DNA of 64,000 nucleotides from Merluccius polli. Taxonomy: Eukaryota; Chordata; Actinopteri; Gadiformes; Merlucciidae. A model generated the notes under the pieces. It made no database searches, was not told the DNA's origin, and saw nothing but the letters and a program-made list of their open reading frames with translations. The position numbers and the translations under genes were made by a program. Of this stretch, positions 25,430-38,729 are shown in pieces (within the stretch, counting starts at the first letter, position 1; each line of letters opens with the position of its first letter). The stretch spans positions 17,501 through 81,500 of the forward strand of contig JAOPHQ010006603.1 in the NCBI GenBank assembly GCA_030340625.1, given 5' to 3'.

Positions 25430-26060
25430 TTGACCCAGAGGACGTGGCGACGCCACCGGCGGGCCGGCGACCTGGGGAGCGGCGCCAAGCCCAATGGGCT
25501 TGGCGCCGCTCCCCAGGTCGCGACGGGAGACGAGCAGGTGGACAGATGGTGGTAGCACCCCGCCACGTCCTCTCCACTCACATCAGGAACCGTCCCGATT
25601 CTGACGGACAGGCAGCATGTTTTCTCCATCTCTCTCCCCCTCTCTCTCTCTCTCTCTCGCCGCTCATCACGCCCACCTGTCCCGGCGCGAGACAGCGATG
25701 CGAAGGGAGCCTCGGAGATGCGCCGTCACCGCGTGACGGACCGCCACGCAGGGGAGGGAGGGAGGGAGACAAACAGTCTGCTCGACGCGGAGATGAAATT
25801 AAAGAAACGGCGGCGCGAAGGTGGGCGGCGGGGGTGTGCGGAGCTTCAAAGCGCGCGTGTGCGTGAGCTGTGTGGCGAGGGTGGAGGCGCGGGGTGGGGT
25901 TGGCAACGGCGTCGGCCCCTCTCAACGGCCCCGCGAAGCCTTCGCGGTTTGTTTAATGAGGGTTGTAAGGGAGCAGATATCAAGCGATTCCCTTTCATCT
26001 TTCACGGGGCTCACGTGGCGATCAGTGTCGAGGGGGGCGCCATTGTGTTTTAGTGATGTG
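25430..26060. promoter_or_regulatory. CpG-rich segment (candidate CpG island)
   Basis: CpG dinucleotides are dense by eye (gcgccg, ccggcgcgag, gaaacggcggcgcgaag, gcgcgcgtgtgcg) compared with the surrounding AT-rich, CpG-poor sequence. A CT run sits at about 25629-25659 and gggaggga at 25752-25769. Such islands often mark promoters, but no gene start is recognised on either strand. The open frame 25718-26053 has no known domain. The palindrome at 25437-25573 inflates the count at the left edge. Confidence 0.4.
25437..25573. repeat. Compound inverted repeat with a 55-bp central palindrome
   Basis: Inner arms 25467-25493 and 25495-25521 are exact reverse complements over 27 bp around a single A. 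Outer arms AGAGGACGTGGCG (25437-25449) and its complement (25561-25573) match over 13 bp. The whole could extrude as a GC-rich hairpin or cruciform. Frames across it give the same Arg/Pro/Gly-rich peptide from both strands, which is a consequence of the palindrome. No family recognised. Confidence 0.9.
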
Positions 26061-26901
26061 TTTGTGGATGTCGTTAAGGGCTTCAGACGCAGCAGGGGGC
26101 ACCTCGGTACTGGGGTATAGTAATTACCCAGACATCACACACGCCACGCAGGCTTTTGACTGTCTCGCAGGCATGCCACGACATCAAAAGGATCCGTTCG
26201 GTCAGAGTCATCGCCAAACATGTCATTAGCAGGTGAATGAGGTTTGGCGAAAATAAGTGAAAATGAAAATGACAGTAAGCATGTCTTAAACTGAACTCAT
26301 ATTCTAATGTCATTAGATCGATGATGTCGTTATCTAAACACACGTCTCATACTTGCCAAATGTGGACTATTCAGTTATGTCGGACCTCAATGTATAGAAT
26401 ACTTTAGAGAAATGTATTTGAGCACGATAATATCAGGCAAGAAGAGCCATGTGACAAATGCTGGCATCGCTTGCCATCCTTCCCTCCTTCCTTCCATTCT
26501 TCCTTCCATCCATCCTTCCTCCCATCCTGCCTCCCATCATTCCTTATATCCTTCCTTCCAACCCCTTCCAGCCATTGAGTCATAAAAAAAATTGTGGGCT
26601 TAAAAACTCTTTGAAAAAATGACCATCCATGCATGGCATTTGAAAAATAAAACACCTTGTCAATCAAAGAGATCGTCATGGCGACGTGACTCATTATAAT
26701 AAACTCGATGGCCGTCTGTATTCGAAGCTAAGCGAGAGGTATATGCAGACAAGCCTATCATTACGAAGGAGGCTAGCACTATGCTAACCTATAATAACTC
26801 ATGGAGGAGGCTAACTGATAATAACGATGTCTGCCACAGCGGTGAGGAAGGTAAATCCAAGGTCTTTCATACACCGCATGTAAACCTATTAGCCGCAACC
26901 C
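26061..26901. other. No gene seen
   Basis: Unique sequence with a degenerate CCTT/CATC tetranucleotide stretch at about 26476-26572. No coding sequence recognised. Confidence 0.55.
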
Positions 26902-26986
26902 TCCTGAGTCAGGTGACCGGATTTCTAACATGAAAAAAGGGACATTTATATTTTGCCTATTATCATGTTGAATGTAGGACTGTAGT

Positions 26987-27455
26987 AAGGCAAGGCAAGG
27001 CAGCTTTATTTATATAGCGCATTTCATACACAATGGCAACTCAATGCGCTTTACATAAAACAATAAGAATTGAAATTAAAATTTTAAAATTTTAAAATAA
27101 ATACAAAAAAAATAAAAAATAAAAACAACTACAGAAGAATAGAAAGAAAGAAAATACTATAAGAGCAGCATAAAATCATGATTTAAAAGGACATAGTGCA
27201 ATTAAAATGTACAATTTAACGTGCTTTGAACAAGCTCAATCATAAGCACAGGAGAAGAGAAGTGTTTTTAACCTGGATTTAAAAATGTTCACAGTTGGGG
27301 CTGATTTCAGTTCAGCTGGTAGTTTGTTCCAGTTTTGTGCAGCATAACAGCTAAAAGCTGCTTCACCATGTTTAGTTTGAACTCTGGGCTTCACTATCTG
27401 ACCTAAGTCAGTAGATCTCAGAGCCCTACTGGGTTTGTATTCTACTAAGATGTAA
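26987..27455 (-). mobile_element. L2 LINE 3' end, 5'-truncated, minus strand
   Basis: It starts aaggcaaggcaaggcagc and reads the reverse complement of the LINE 3' UTR and C-terminal ORF2 at about 6093-6513. Examples are tcatacacaatggcaactca and gctgcttcaccatgtttagt. The match is close throughout, so both copies come from one subfamily. The 5' truncation at the equivalent of about 6093 is typical of LINE insertion. Confidence 0.9.
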
Positions 27456-27461
27456 AGGATT

Positions 27462-27720
27462 GGGTGGGCTGTATTTGTATAGCACTTACCTAAACAATGT
27501 TACAAAGTGTGTCACAACATGAATAAGGACTTAATAAAAAAAAGATAAGTTAACATACAAAATATAGTTACAATGAAAAAAACAATGATAAGAGCTATAA
27601 AATGGCGTGCAGAAAAAAAATAAAACTAAACAAAAGTTACCTATCAGGCATTAAAAAGCTTTCCTATAAAAGTATGTTTTAAGCAATTATTTAAAAACAG
27701 GTCATGTTTTTAGGTAATGT
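27462..27720 (-). mobile_element. Second LINE-like 3' end, minus strand
   Basis: It begins attgggtgggctgtatttgt atagcac, the inverse of a 'gtgctatacaaatacagccc' type terminus common at the ends of fish non-LTR elements. It is A-rich, with no coding sequence. The family is not assigned and the far boundary is approximate. Confidence 0.45.
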
Positions 27721-27782
27721 ACATGCTGAGTGTGTTTTAAGCTTTGGTAAACCAGCCATGGTAGGCTACTGGAATAGGGAAT

Positions 27783-28117
27783 CGTTCTGTATTGTATTGA
27801 TAGCCTATTGTTTATGATCGGTTCTATATTGTATTGATAGCTATATTGTTTATGATCGGTTCTATATTGTATTGATAGCTATATTGTTTATGATCGGTTC
27901 TATATTGTATTGATAGCCTATTGTTTATGATCGGTTCTATATTGTATTGATAGCCTATTGTTTATGATCGGTTCTATATTGTATTGATAGCCTATTGTTT
28001 ATGATCGGTTCTATATTGTATTGATAGCCTATTGGTTATGATCGGTTCTATATTGTATTGATAGCCTATTGGTTATGATCGGTTCTATATTGTATTGATA
28101 GGCTATTGTTTATGATC
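27783..28117. repeat. 37-bp minisatellite, nine copies
   Basis: Nine tandem units of 37 bp (two of 38 bp) starting ggttctatattgtattgata and ending tttatgatc. Variants are cctattg, ctatattg and cctattgg, grouped in neighbouring copies, which suggests local duplication. It lies within the composite element at 26909-28362. Confidence 0.9.
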
Positions 28118-28369
28118 AATCATGCCTGCTTATGGTATAGTCGATAGATAGACCCCCCGAACATAGCAAGGTCGTGTCACAGATCAGATAGACACGAGAC
28201 TAATTACCAAATGTCTAGAAATTAATATTCATGAGAAAGCTAGAACCTTTCCATATTTATGTAATTGAAATCCTATTTTTTTTTTAAACGGGGACATTTC
28301 CGAGGACAGGCCACCAGAAATGGGGACTGTCCCTGGAAAACGAGGATGTCAGGTCACCCTAATCCTGAG

Positions 28370-28531
28370 GTAATGAGCGGCATTAGTGACCTGTCTGTAA
28401 TGACATATGTTGTAATAACGATGGCATAAGAACAGTGTTTTATAACATATAACAATCTTGAGTCCCAAATGTATAGTGGTCCCAAATGTCCTGTCTGGGT
28501 TAAATAAAGTACTATCATACCAGAAACCCTT
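28370..28531. other. Possible non-LTR 3' end fragment
   Basis: The segment ends cctgtctgggttaaataaag followed by unique sequence, resembling the AATAAAG end of fish retroelements. Weak evidence. Confidence 0.3.
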
Positions 28532-28715
28532 TAGAAAAGGGCTCTGCAGCAGCTACAAATATGGCAGAATGGTCAAGGGTTCGATCCCCACAGCCATGTG
28601 GGCATCCTAGAGCCAGACGCCTCCTAACCCCTACCTGCTCCTTAATGACATGTATCTGAATTCCCCATATGTCACTCTGGGTAAAATTGTCTGCTAAGTA
28701 ACTAAATAGTAAATA
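28532..28715 (+). mobile_element. tRNA-derived fish SINE, copy B
   Basis: Box B GGTTCGATCCC (28578-28588), body cccctacctgctccttaatg, tail gtcactctgggtaaaattgt ctgctaagtaacta. Full architecture with a diverged tail. Confidence 0.8.
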
Positions 28716-29361
28716 AAAAGTGGACCAAATTCCATTCCATTAACAAATTGACAAAACCCAAAAGATGAAGTAAAGAAGAGAAGAAGGAGAGACACGGTGA
28801 AGGAGGCGTGACCAGATTGAGAAGGAAGGAAGGAGAGGGAAAGGGCAGGGAAGGGCACAACACTTTATCCAAAGCCGTAACGCTCCACTGATACATCTAA
28901 ATAGAGAGGGAAGGAAGAGCTAGCGAAGAAGGGCGTTGAAGGACGGATAAGGAGAAAAACACAACAAAATAAGGGCAAAGAACCTCCACCAGGAGTCGTT
29001 TAGGATAGCGTATTCCATGTTTTACTTTCTGTTTAGCCCCAGTAACCTCTCCTTATCAATTTTCCATTTCACTGGGTTCATAACTGCCTTTTTTATATCT
29101 CGGGGGCGAAGACGACTTGCCAGTTAACCTTATTGTGGATGAACTGATAACTTTGAAATAGTGTGACGCAAACTCACACTAATTTAAACAAAGAAACATG
29201 TTTCAATATGCAAACACATTCAGCCTTGTTTTAATGAAATTAAGATTTTGTCTGAAGGCAATGCAATTGTCACTTCACGCTGCACACACACACTCACCCA
29301 AGCAGACAGACACACACACATACACACACACCCTCTTGAACTGAAAATGACATTGCCTTCA

Positions 29362-29392
<31 letters not shown>

Positions 29393-30358
29393 GGTTTGTA
29401 TGTGTACACTATAAACGAAGGAGCGTGTGTTATTGAAGCACTCATCTCACGACCCAAGTACAATATTGCAAGACAGTGTTTCTATATTATGTTTGACTGA
29501 TCCCTCACTGACTAGACCAAGTCCAAACCCCATCTTCACTACAGCCGAACCTCTCGATGTAGAAAAACCCCAAGGTTAAGTCTGAGGTTAATCTTCTGCA
29601 TTCGTTTTAATTGCCTCTCTGCTGGTCACCGTGGAAACAGAGCCCCTCAAAATACCCCCCCCTTAACAACTGCTCCCCAGCCTCCCTCTTTCTCTTCTGT
29701 CTAATTTACCTCATTATCTCTAATCAGGTGGTGGGAGAGGAAGGCACTTTCTGACCGAATCAGTTTGTATTTTTAAATGTTTTAAATAATGTTGTTCAGC
29801 TGTATCAACTCGGCTTAACCCCGCCCCACAACCCATATCTGAAACACAAAACAAACACTCTCTCTCTCTCCCTACATCTGTGTACATCACTATTGGCGTC
29901 AACATTAACATAACACATTAACATTTATATTGTTTGTTGTTTGAACGTGTCACCGCCCGAGTGCATTATGTCAAGTGAGGAGATTACAGTTTTAAGTGGT
30001 GGCCGTTGTGACTCAATGTCAATGGAGACTCACAGAGAATGCAGTTTATTCAGAACTGGGGGGGGGGTGTCTGTAATGATTGACAGGTTGCCTCTGGATC
30101 CAGCATTTCCGCTCGAAACCGTCAGTTCCTCAAAACCTACATAAGGGTTATGCAAAATGGACTTTATCATGTGAATTTTGCCTGGTTTTCAGGATATTTT
30201 TCCACCAAGATGGCTGCCAGCGTACATGAAGCCGAACGTTTGGCTTCAAACCGTCAAATCCTGTCTTCACAGGCTGTGGTACACGTGGACTTAATCTATG
30301 TTTAATGCTAATATTTCTATTGTATAATCTTGCACATAGACACACTGGTTCACACTTC
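28716..30358. other. No gene seen; short CA/GT repeats and an inverted pair
   Basis: GA-rich 28768-28860; AC about 29283-29330; GT about 29361-29390. A 12-bp inverted pair (ctgaaggcaatg at 29251-29262 and its complement near 29350-29362) flanks the CA stretch. An X-box-like gtcaccgtggaaac lies at 29625-29638, a YY1-like aagatggctgcc at about 30207-30218, and a G-run at 30059-30067. No coding sequence recognised. Confidence 0.5.
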
Positions 30359-32505
<2,147 letters not shown>

Positions 32506-32655
32506 TATTTAGCAGACACTTTTAGCCAAAGCGACTTACAGTGAATTCAGATACATGTCATTCAGGAGCGCGTAGAGAACGAACATCGGGGATCAAACCC
32601 ATTCTCTTTTGGCTGGGAGTGGGACACCCCAGCCCACCCCATTATCCTGATGTGA
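32506..32655 (-). mobile_element. tRNA-derived fish SINE, copy D
   Basis: Reverse copy: atttagcagacacttttagc and aaagcgacttacagtgaatt (tail), aacatcggggatcaaaccc (box B complement), then ggctgggagtgggacacccc (head complement). Confidence 0.8.
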
Positions 32656-33062
32656 CTGTGAAACACTGTGTACATTCACCCTGGTGGGGCCGAAGGCCTC
32701 ATCCAATGGACTCTCAATCCGATTACGGACAACAAAGAGAACCCTTCCCGAGAGGAGCAGCGCTACAGCGCTCAGAGCGACTTACAGCCCTCCCGACGGA
32801 CCGAAACGGGCGGATATCGGAGACTCTGAGCATGACTGCCCTTGTTTTGAAAGAAAAGACGCCAAAGAAATTATTTCCCACACACAATAAGATGGTCTCA
32901 CCTCGTACGTACATTTGGACGAGATTCGAAAAATATCGAACGACAGAGAGAGAGAGAGCAAGAATGCCAGGAGAATACCCTTACTCACACCTGCTGGCCT
33001 TGAGGCAGTCAACAGGAAGTGAGTTGAAAAGGACCGCAGTGAGAATACCGCAGTAACAGGAA
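32656..33062. other. No gene seen
   Basis: Unique sequence, more CpG than its neighbours (32690-32830), with an open frame of no recognisable family. Confidence 0.45.
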
Positions 33063-33295
33063 CTTTTTATCACCCCTTTCCCAAGCCGTCCCATGGCCAC
33101 TCAAAGCACTTCACACTCAGTGGCTCGCATTCAAGCGCACATTCACATGAGCGCATTCAATCACATATGCATTCACGCATTCAGAAACGCTGCTTCCAAG
33201 CACGTGGTGGCAGCCCCCCTCGAGTGCCGTGAGGTGGTCGGGGGTCAGGGACCACCACCGCGAGACCACAGGGTCCCCCCGTTTGAGAAACACTG
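33063..33295. mobile_element. Repeat fragment ending in a hAT-type terminus
   Basis: It ends gtttgagaaacactg; the complement CAGTGTTTCTCAAAC is a common hAT terminus. It is preceded by catggccactcaaagcactt cacactcag and a series of acattca/cattca words seen in dispersed fish repeats. The matching left terminus was not found, so this may be an end fragment. Confidence 0.45.
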
Positions 33296-33737
33296 GTCTA
33301 GGTGACTAGCAATTGTAGGCCAGTCGTCGTAGGTGGAGGGAGAATTGAGGCTAATGGTTTTTTTTCACAGCCATGACACAGTCGACTTCCACTGTGAAGA
33401 GAAAATGTGATAAAAATGAATAATACATATTCACCCACTGTTCTTTCATTAGCTGCATTATATAAGTGTGTTTAGCTTCTTCTCCATTTCATTCACACGT
33501 TTATACTTAACAACATGGTGAACGCAGCTTGCGTAAATCAACCACCGGCAACTAGCAACATTAGCAACAGCACATTACATTAACAGCTAGCACATTAATT
33601 ATCAGCTGACATACAAACCCAGCAACAAAAAAGAGACCAATGTTCATAATGACTACTGATTTCCAAATCAATAATTTGCACTGATAAAGATTATGACAGT
33701 GTAGTAGAATCATTTTCAAAATGTAACAAATATAGAT
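33296..33737. other. No gene seen
   Basis: AT-rich unique sequence with a T-run at 33358-33366. Confidence 0.5.
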
Positions 33738-33895
33738 ATTTAACGACACTTTATCCCAAGAGACTTACAGTGAATATTTTTTTTAGAGAGATGTCATTAA
33801 GGAGCAGGTAGAGGTTAGGGCATCTTGTTAGGCTGCGGACATTGGGATTTGAACCCAGAGCGGGTTCGGCTAGGAGTCAAACAAACCACACGATC
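33738..33895 (-). mobile_element. tRNA-derived fish SINE, copy E
   Basis: Reverse copy: cactttatcccaagagactt acagtgaat, cattaaggagcaggtagagg, gctgcggacattgggatttg aaccc, then the head complement with gagtcaaac. Confidence 0.8.
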
Positions 33896-34186
33896 GCAGA
33901 CCGCCGTCTGTCGAGAGAGACCAGGCCGCGAGACACAGGGAAAGAGCATATGTCACCAAGGGTGTCCGCCGGGTCTAAAAGGGGGCGGCAGCGAACTCTG
34001 GCGAGACACACCTCCGTGATAAACGCCAGCTGTTCACCACGCCGAGCCGTGACAGTGGGTGCTGATCCACGTGACCGATTTCCTCCCCGTCTTAATGGTT
34101 CTTAATCCCTGCCAGGGTCCACCGCCGCCCATTGCATGACCGGCGCTGGGGTGCCTGTCCCTGCATACCAATAGCCTCCGTTCTAT
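33896..34186. other. No gene seen
   Basis: GC-rich unique sequence of 290 bp, nothing recognised. Confidence 0.45.
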
Positions 34187-34300
34187 CGGCACCACTGCTG
34201 CGGTGGACAGGTAGGGTAAAGACGTGTGTAGTTTCCAATTGGTGCCACTGCTGCTGTGGACAGGTAGGGTAGATACGTGTGTAGCTTCCTATTGGTGCCC
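34187..34300. repeat. 54-bp tandem duplication
   Basis: Two units, 34187-34240 and 34241-34293, share caccactgctg-type starts, tggacaggtagggta and acgtgtgtagyttcc, then a partial third start (ggtgcc). About 90 percent identical by eye. Confidence 0.8.
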
Positions 34301-35867
34301 GAAAATGAGCCCTAAAAATGCTCCGATAAATGGCACAAAAAGATAGATCCGGGCGGACCGTGAAACTAGGGCAAGATGACAGAACAAAGAGCCTAAGACT
34401 CACCAAATACAACCTCGCATCCGTCTGGTGCCAACACACATTCAGTGCACATCCCTTAGCAGATGTGTTGAGGGTGAATGGAGATGCATCTGTTACTGTG
34501 GTACAGATGGAATTAGACACATTAGACATTCACATTGAGGCCATCCATGGTTTAAAAACATGTCAAAAAGAGTATATTGACATCCACTACCAAAACGTTA
34601 TTTTACCAGGTCAGACAGTACAAACCTGCACCTGAGAAGCATCAACACTGAGGTTTGAAGTTTCTATAGGACTTCTGAATGGTGTGAGTGCCTTTACTGC
34701 ACAATATAAAAAGTTTGTCCGTATCGAGGACTCGTGGATAGGACCAGCAGAATCAGAACCAACCAGCCGAAACACTTACTCCAGACTGCCGTAGACTCTG
34801 TTCTCTGGTCAAAGCTGAAGAGCAGTGGACCATGACATATCATTTATGCGAATCAAATCCAATTTCCTTACGCTTTTGTGGCAATTTGGACCAAAAAAAG
34901 CAGATAAAGTCCTCCTTGTATGAAACATATTTTTAAGTTGCTTTATTGTAAACTGTCACAGAACATAACAGCGAATAGTCTACACATATAATTCAGTGAG
35001 ATCACAAACATACGTGGATATGGGCCGTTTGAGTAAACAAAACAACATTGGTACGACCTGCCAAAAAAACGCTTGGTCACTGTTTGACAGACAGAGTCAG
35101 ACACGTTTTACAGTTGAATCTGGCCAGTTGTGGGAGAGGCTATGGCCATGATGAGCATGAAAACAGTTGACATCTCTGCCCAGGCTTAAATACATAGATA
35201 CATAGCAATAAAACATGAGATTAAATAGATTAAACATCCAATGGAAAATAATACATGACTGAGAAGAGGGTTGGTTGTACTAACAAGAGGCTGTATGGGA
35301 TTTAATGACTGGAACAGTTTTTATTGTGAAATATTTGTTTGCTTTCCCGTTATGTCCTCAACCACGAGGTAAATTGATGAATTACCCTAATAACAGTTTG
35401 TAATTAAAATAAATACACGGCTGGCGCAGATATTTTTATTCATTTAGGCACAGAAAAGTAAATCAGAGTGCTAACCGAAGCTACAAAGCTTTATATTTGT
35501 TTCATCTCAGCTCAAGGGCTGCGTGTACTTGGAGGGAAGGCAAGCTGAATGTCTGTTTTTTTCCTCGCTTACACTTTGTGTGCTAATCTGAACAGATAAC
35601 GCTGTGCTCCACAAGACAATTAGAAACGATAATGATATTCAATAGCACATCACACAAAGATGGGAACAATTTATTGCCATTTTGCATTCCACCTCCTTTC
35701 TCGTGTTGCTCTACAGCGAAGCCATTTATGTTTATTTACTGTTCAACAACGCATGAATATGAGATGATAAGGAAATAAGGTCACAAATAACAAGCCCTGT
35801 CAGTGCCATCAGGGGGGAAAATATCCAATACAAAGGTGATTACCTTAAACTATTATTACCACTATTT
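34301..35867. other. No recognised gene; one 101-codon frame and a candidate conserved AT-rich block
   Basis: A plus-strand frame at 34330-34635 encodes 101 residues of non-repetitive, balanced composition but no domain I recognise and no splice or promoter context. The block 35300-35720 is AT-rich, unique and free of simple repeats, with many homeodomain-like and GATA-like words (cagataac, caattag, gataatgatatt). It could be conserved non-coding sequence. Neither is claimed as a gene. Confidence 0.4.
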
Positions 35868-36030
35868 AGTCATTTAGCAGACGCTGTTATCTGAAGCGAA
35901 ACAGTTACCAGTGAATTTGGATTAAGGAGCAGGTAGGGATGCTTACAGGTTAGACTGTGGACATTGGGGATCAAACCCAGAACATTTTGGTTGGAAGTCG
36001 AATGCCCTAACCATCACACTGACCCTAGAG
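35868..36030 (-). mobile_element. tRNA-derived fish SINE, copy F
   Basis: Reverse copy: catttagcagacgctgttat (tail), attaaggagcaggtagggat, gactgtggacattggggatc aaaccc, ggttggaagtcgaatgccct aaccatcacactg (head). Well preserved. Confidence 0.85.
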
Positions 36031-37753
36031 TTAAACACAGTTCTCAAGAACACTACAGTCGACTACAGTCAACTGTAAAGTAACTCGGGGCATACTCTGT
36101 CTCTCTCTCCTCCCTCTCTCCATCACGTTCTCTCTGTCCCTCTTTCTCTCCGTATTACACTCCAGCGCAGCGTCTCTCACGCTGCTCCTCGCGTTTCAGA
36201 AGACCTGTCAGGTTGCATTCACAGCTGAGGTAGGCCAAAGGGGCGATGTACTCAAAAATACATACTGTATGACATGGCAGAATTTATACAGAATATATAA
36301 AATATGAAGTAAACTGTGGCAACGCACTGGGAAGGTAAGTGTGCTTTTGTAAACAGCGTGGGGGGGGGGGGGGGGGGGGGATAGCTGATAAAGTCCTCAG
36401 GACCACACGTAGGTGGATCGAACCTGCTGTCAAACTGAGGCTAAAGTAAGCTGCTCAGACAAAGGAGCACAGGTACATTATAGCTGGCTGGCTGTCTATT
36501 GTAGAACAGGAATCTGACTCAAGTCTGATGCACTTAATACAGTGACACTTTGATTCACTGTTAATTAGATTTGCCTGGTTATTAATACCCTGCCCCCATG
36601 GCCATCTCCATGGCCTCCTCTGTCGCTGCCAACTGAAGGCCATTTTTCCATCTCACTCACTCACTATTGCGGGTTCCCTTGTATTCTACCTTTCAACCCA
36701 CACAGCCTGCAAAGCCTGAAAACACTAGACTTAACCCTGGCGCACTCGAACAACAGAGCCATTGAACTGCTCACCTCATGCCACCTCACTTCAACAAGGT
36801 CTTCCCGCCTTTTTGATTTTTTTTTTGTCGCCGAACAATGCGCGAGCACTAGCATAGTTTGGCAGAACAGAATAAGCTGTCGCTAAGAAGCAAACAAGAT
36901 CTGTGGGTGGACTGAAAAGGCTGCGGTCGCATTTGAAAAGCACACAAGTGTCGAGGCAGGAACGATTAATGTTTACCCACGCAGAGATAAGACCTTTATA
37001 TTCCCTCAGAGCTCAAGAAGCTCACGCCCCGGCAGCTCTCGTCGTCCTTGTGGCTAACATCATCAGGTTTTGAGGATTCAACCTCAGAAGAGCTGAACCA
37101 TAGTGTAAAAAAAACCAAAACAAAATAAGGAAAAAAGTCCTTTTTGAAGAAGTCCATGAATGGCATTAATCATCCAGTGACATTTGACACCCATGTTATT
37201 CATCACACTAAATGGAAGTCTTAGGTATGTGCTAACCGTAGCAGCTCTCCATGGACATGGCACTAAATGAAGATCTTAGTCGTGTGTGGATCACACACAA
37301 AGAAATGGGCAGATTGAAATGAATCAATACTCTCCACAGTGGCCATTTGAAGGTGCAATACTATTCAAAAACTACAAATCTAAAAAATCCCTTAATCGTT
37401 TTGAACATTTGATCATTTACTCTCTTCTCCAGGTTTTTAAATAGACATTTTAACACTCCTTTAGGATCGTTTTTTGACAGTTAGTTTATAAGTGCCAAAA
37501 AAACAAGTCCGTTCTAGACTAGCAACCACAGTCCTCTCTGTTAATGGCTAGAGCAGATGATAAAGGACGGTCTGTTTATCGTGCCCAAGTCCAACCTTAA
37601 TTCAATGGTGTGTCTTCTCTGAATCAGTTTAGTTGAATTTGGCTCAATCTCTTTCTCCTCCAGTGAGGCCATGCTTTCCTCTTTTCTAAATGCCATTCTT
37701 TCAAGTTTGCCCTCCATTAAACTCAGCGTGTCTGTCTGAGAGTACCAGAATAT
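36031..37753. other. No gene seen; CT patch and G-run
   Basis: CT-rich 36097-36150, G-run 36360-36380, otherwise unique AT-rich sequence. Two related stretches carrying gcactaaatg-like and gatcttag-like words occur at 37208 and 37262. No coding sequence recognised. Confidence 0.5.
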
Positions 37754-37978
37754 ACACACACTCCAAGTTGAGACCACCTTGCAGGAACGCCGTTGGGAGG
37801 TCCTCACAAATTAAAATGGCTGCCATACACACACTCTAACTTTGGACCACCTTGCAGGGACATGTGAGGACCTCGGGAGGTCGTCCTTACAAAGTAAGAT
37901 GGCTGCATGCACACGCTAACTTTAGATCACCTTGCAGGGACATGCGAGGACCTTGGAAGGTCCCCCCAAATTAGATAG
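37754..37978. repeat. Tandem repeat of 73-80 bp, about three copies
   Basis: Three units share acacacnctnnaactttg, accaccttgcagggacatg and aggacctcgggaggtc, with aagatggctgc at the junctions (37813, 37895). Unit starts are near 37754, 37827 and 37907. Each junction carries a YY1-like motif. Confidence 0.75.
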
Positions 37979-38665
37979 CAACACAAGGTGGCGAGTCAAC
38001 AAGCTATCGGCGAATATTCACGGGCTGCACTCCGCGCTGAGCTACCTGAGTGGTTGGGCTTGGTGGCTCGGCACATCCATCATCGGCAACATCTGCCTCT
38101 CCCACGCCACGGTGGGTTGTGATGTCATCCGAGCGCAGAGGGAAGCCTCATTAGCCTAACTCGCTGTGCGCGGGCTCACGCGCGCGCGCACAGGCAACGG
38201 CCAGCGCAAATGTCACGAGCGCACGGGAACGCACATACTGACGTCGGGAACATCTTCAGATAAAAATTCAATTTGCTGTTTTAGCACCATTCATATGGAT
38301 TTTTTTTTAGCTAATGCAGATGCTAGGTCATTAGCGCCACAGCCATTAAAGAGACAAAGCGGAAGGGGGTTGGAAGAAGATTGAGTCGGACACTGAGGTC
38401 AGGATGTGAAGAGAAATTAATAACGGGTACTATGGGAGGGTGAGGCGGTGGGTTGCAGATGTTCTTACTAATGTTCTGGGGTCAGTGAGTCAACCGAGGG
38501 AGGGCAAGGTTAGCGAATGAGGCTAATGTAATTTAAATCGGATAGCTAGACGTTCGTAACGGGAAGCAGTTAAGCAGGAAGTGGGGGTCCGGTAACGATA
38601 AAACGACCAGCGTGTGGGCTCACATTGGGACGTTTATAAGAATATTACATGTGATGCCAATGGGC

Positions 38666-38669
<4 letters not shown>
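37979..38669. other. No gene seen
   Basis: Unique sequence with a GC-rich patch at 38160-38240 (cgcgcgcgc at 38179). No recognisable coding sequence. Confidence 0.5.

Positions 38670-38728
<59 letters not shown>
38670..38728. repeat. (GT)n microsatellite
   Basis: About 59 bp of pure TG followed by gatgtgtg-type interruptions to 38765. Confidence 0.9.

Positions 38729-38729
<1 letters not shown>

Larger units (their letters stand above)
26909..28362. mobile_element. Composite hAT-like element with nested LINE ends and minisatellite
   Basis: TCCTGAG occurs at 26902-26908 and 28363-28369, seven bases of a probable 8-bp target duplication. The left end TCAGGTGACC and the reverse complement of the right end (TAGGGTGACC) agree at 8 of 10 bases. 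Inside are an L2 3' fragment (26987-27455), another LINE-like 3' end (27462-27720) and a 37-bp minisatellite (27783-28117). If the boundaries are right, the hAT insertion is older than the LINE pieces. Confidence 0.6.

Noticed and set aside
25444..25925. Arg/Gly/Pro-rich frames on both strands
   Set aside because: They run through the palindrome and CpG-rich block; the similar peptides on both strands are a result of the inverted repeat.
27783..28117. CRISPR-like array
   Set aside because: The 37-bp units are head to tail without spacers, so it is a minisatellite.
34330..34635. 101-codon plus-strand frame
   Set aside because: Composition is normal but no family is recognised, and there is no conserved domain, promoter or splice context. 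Kept only as a note.
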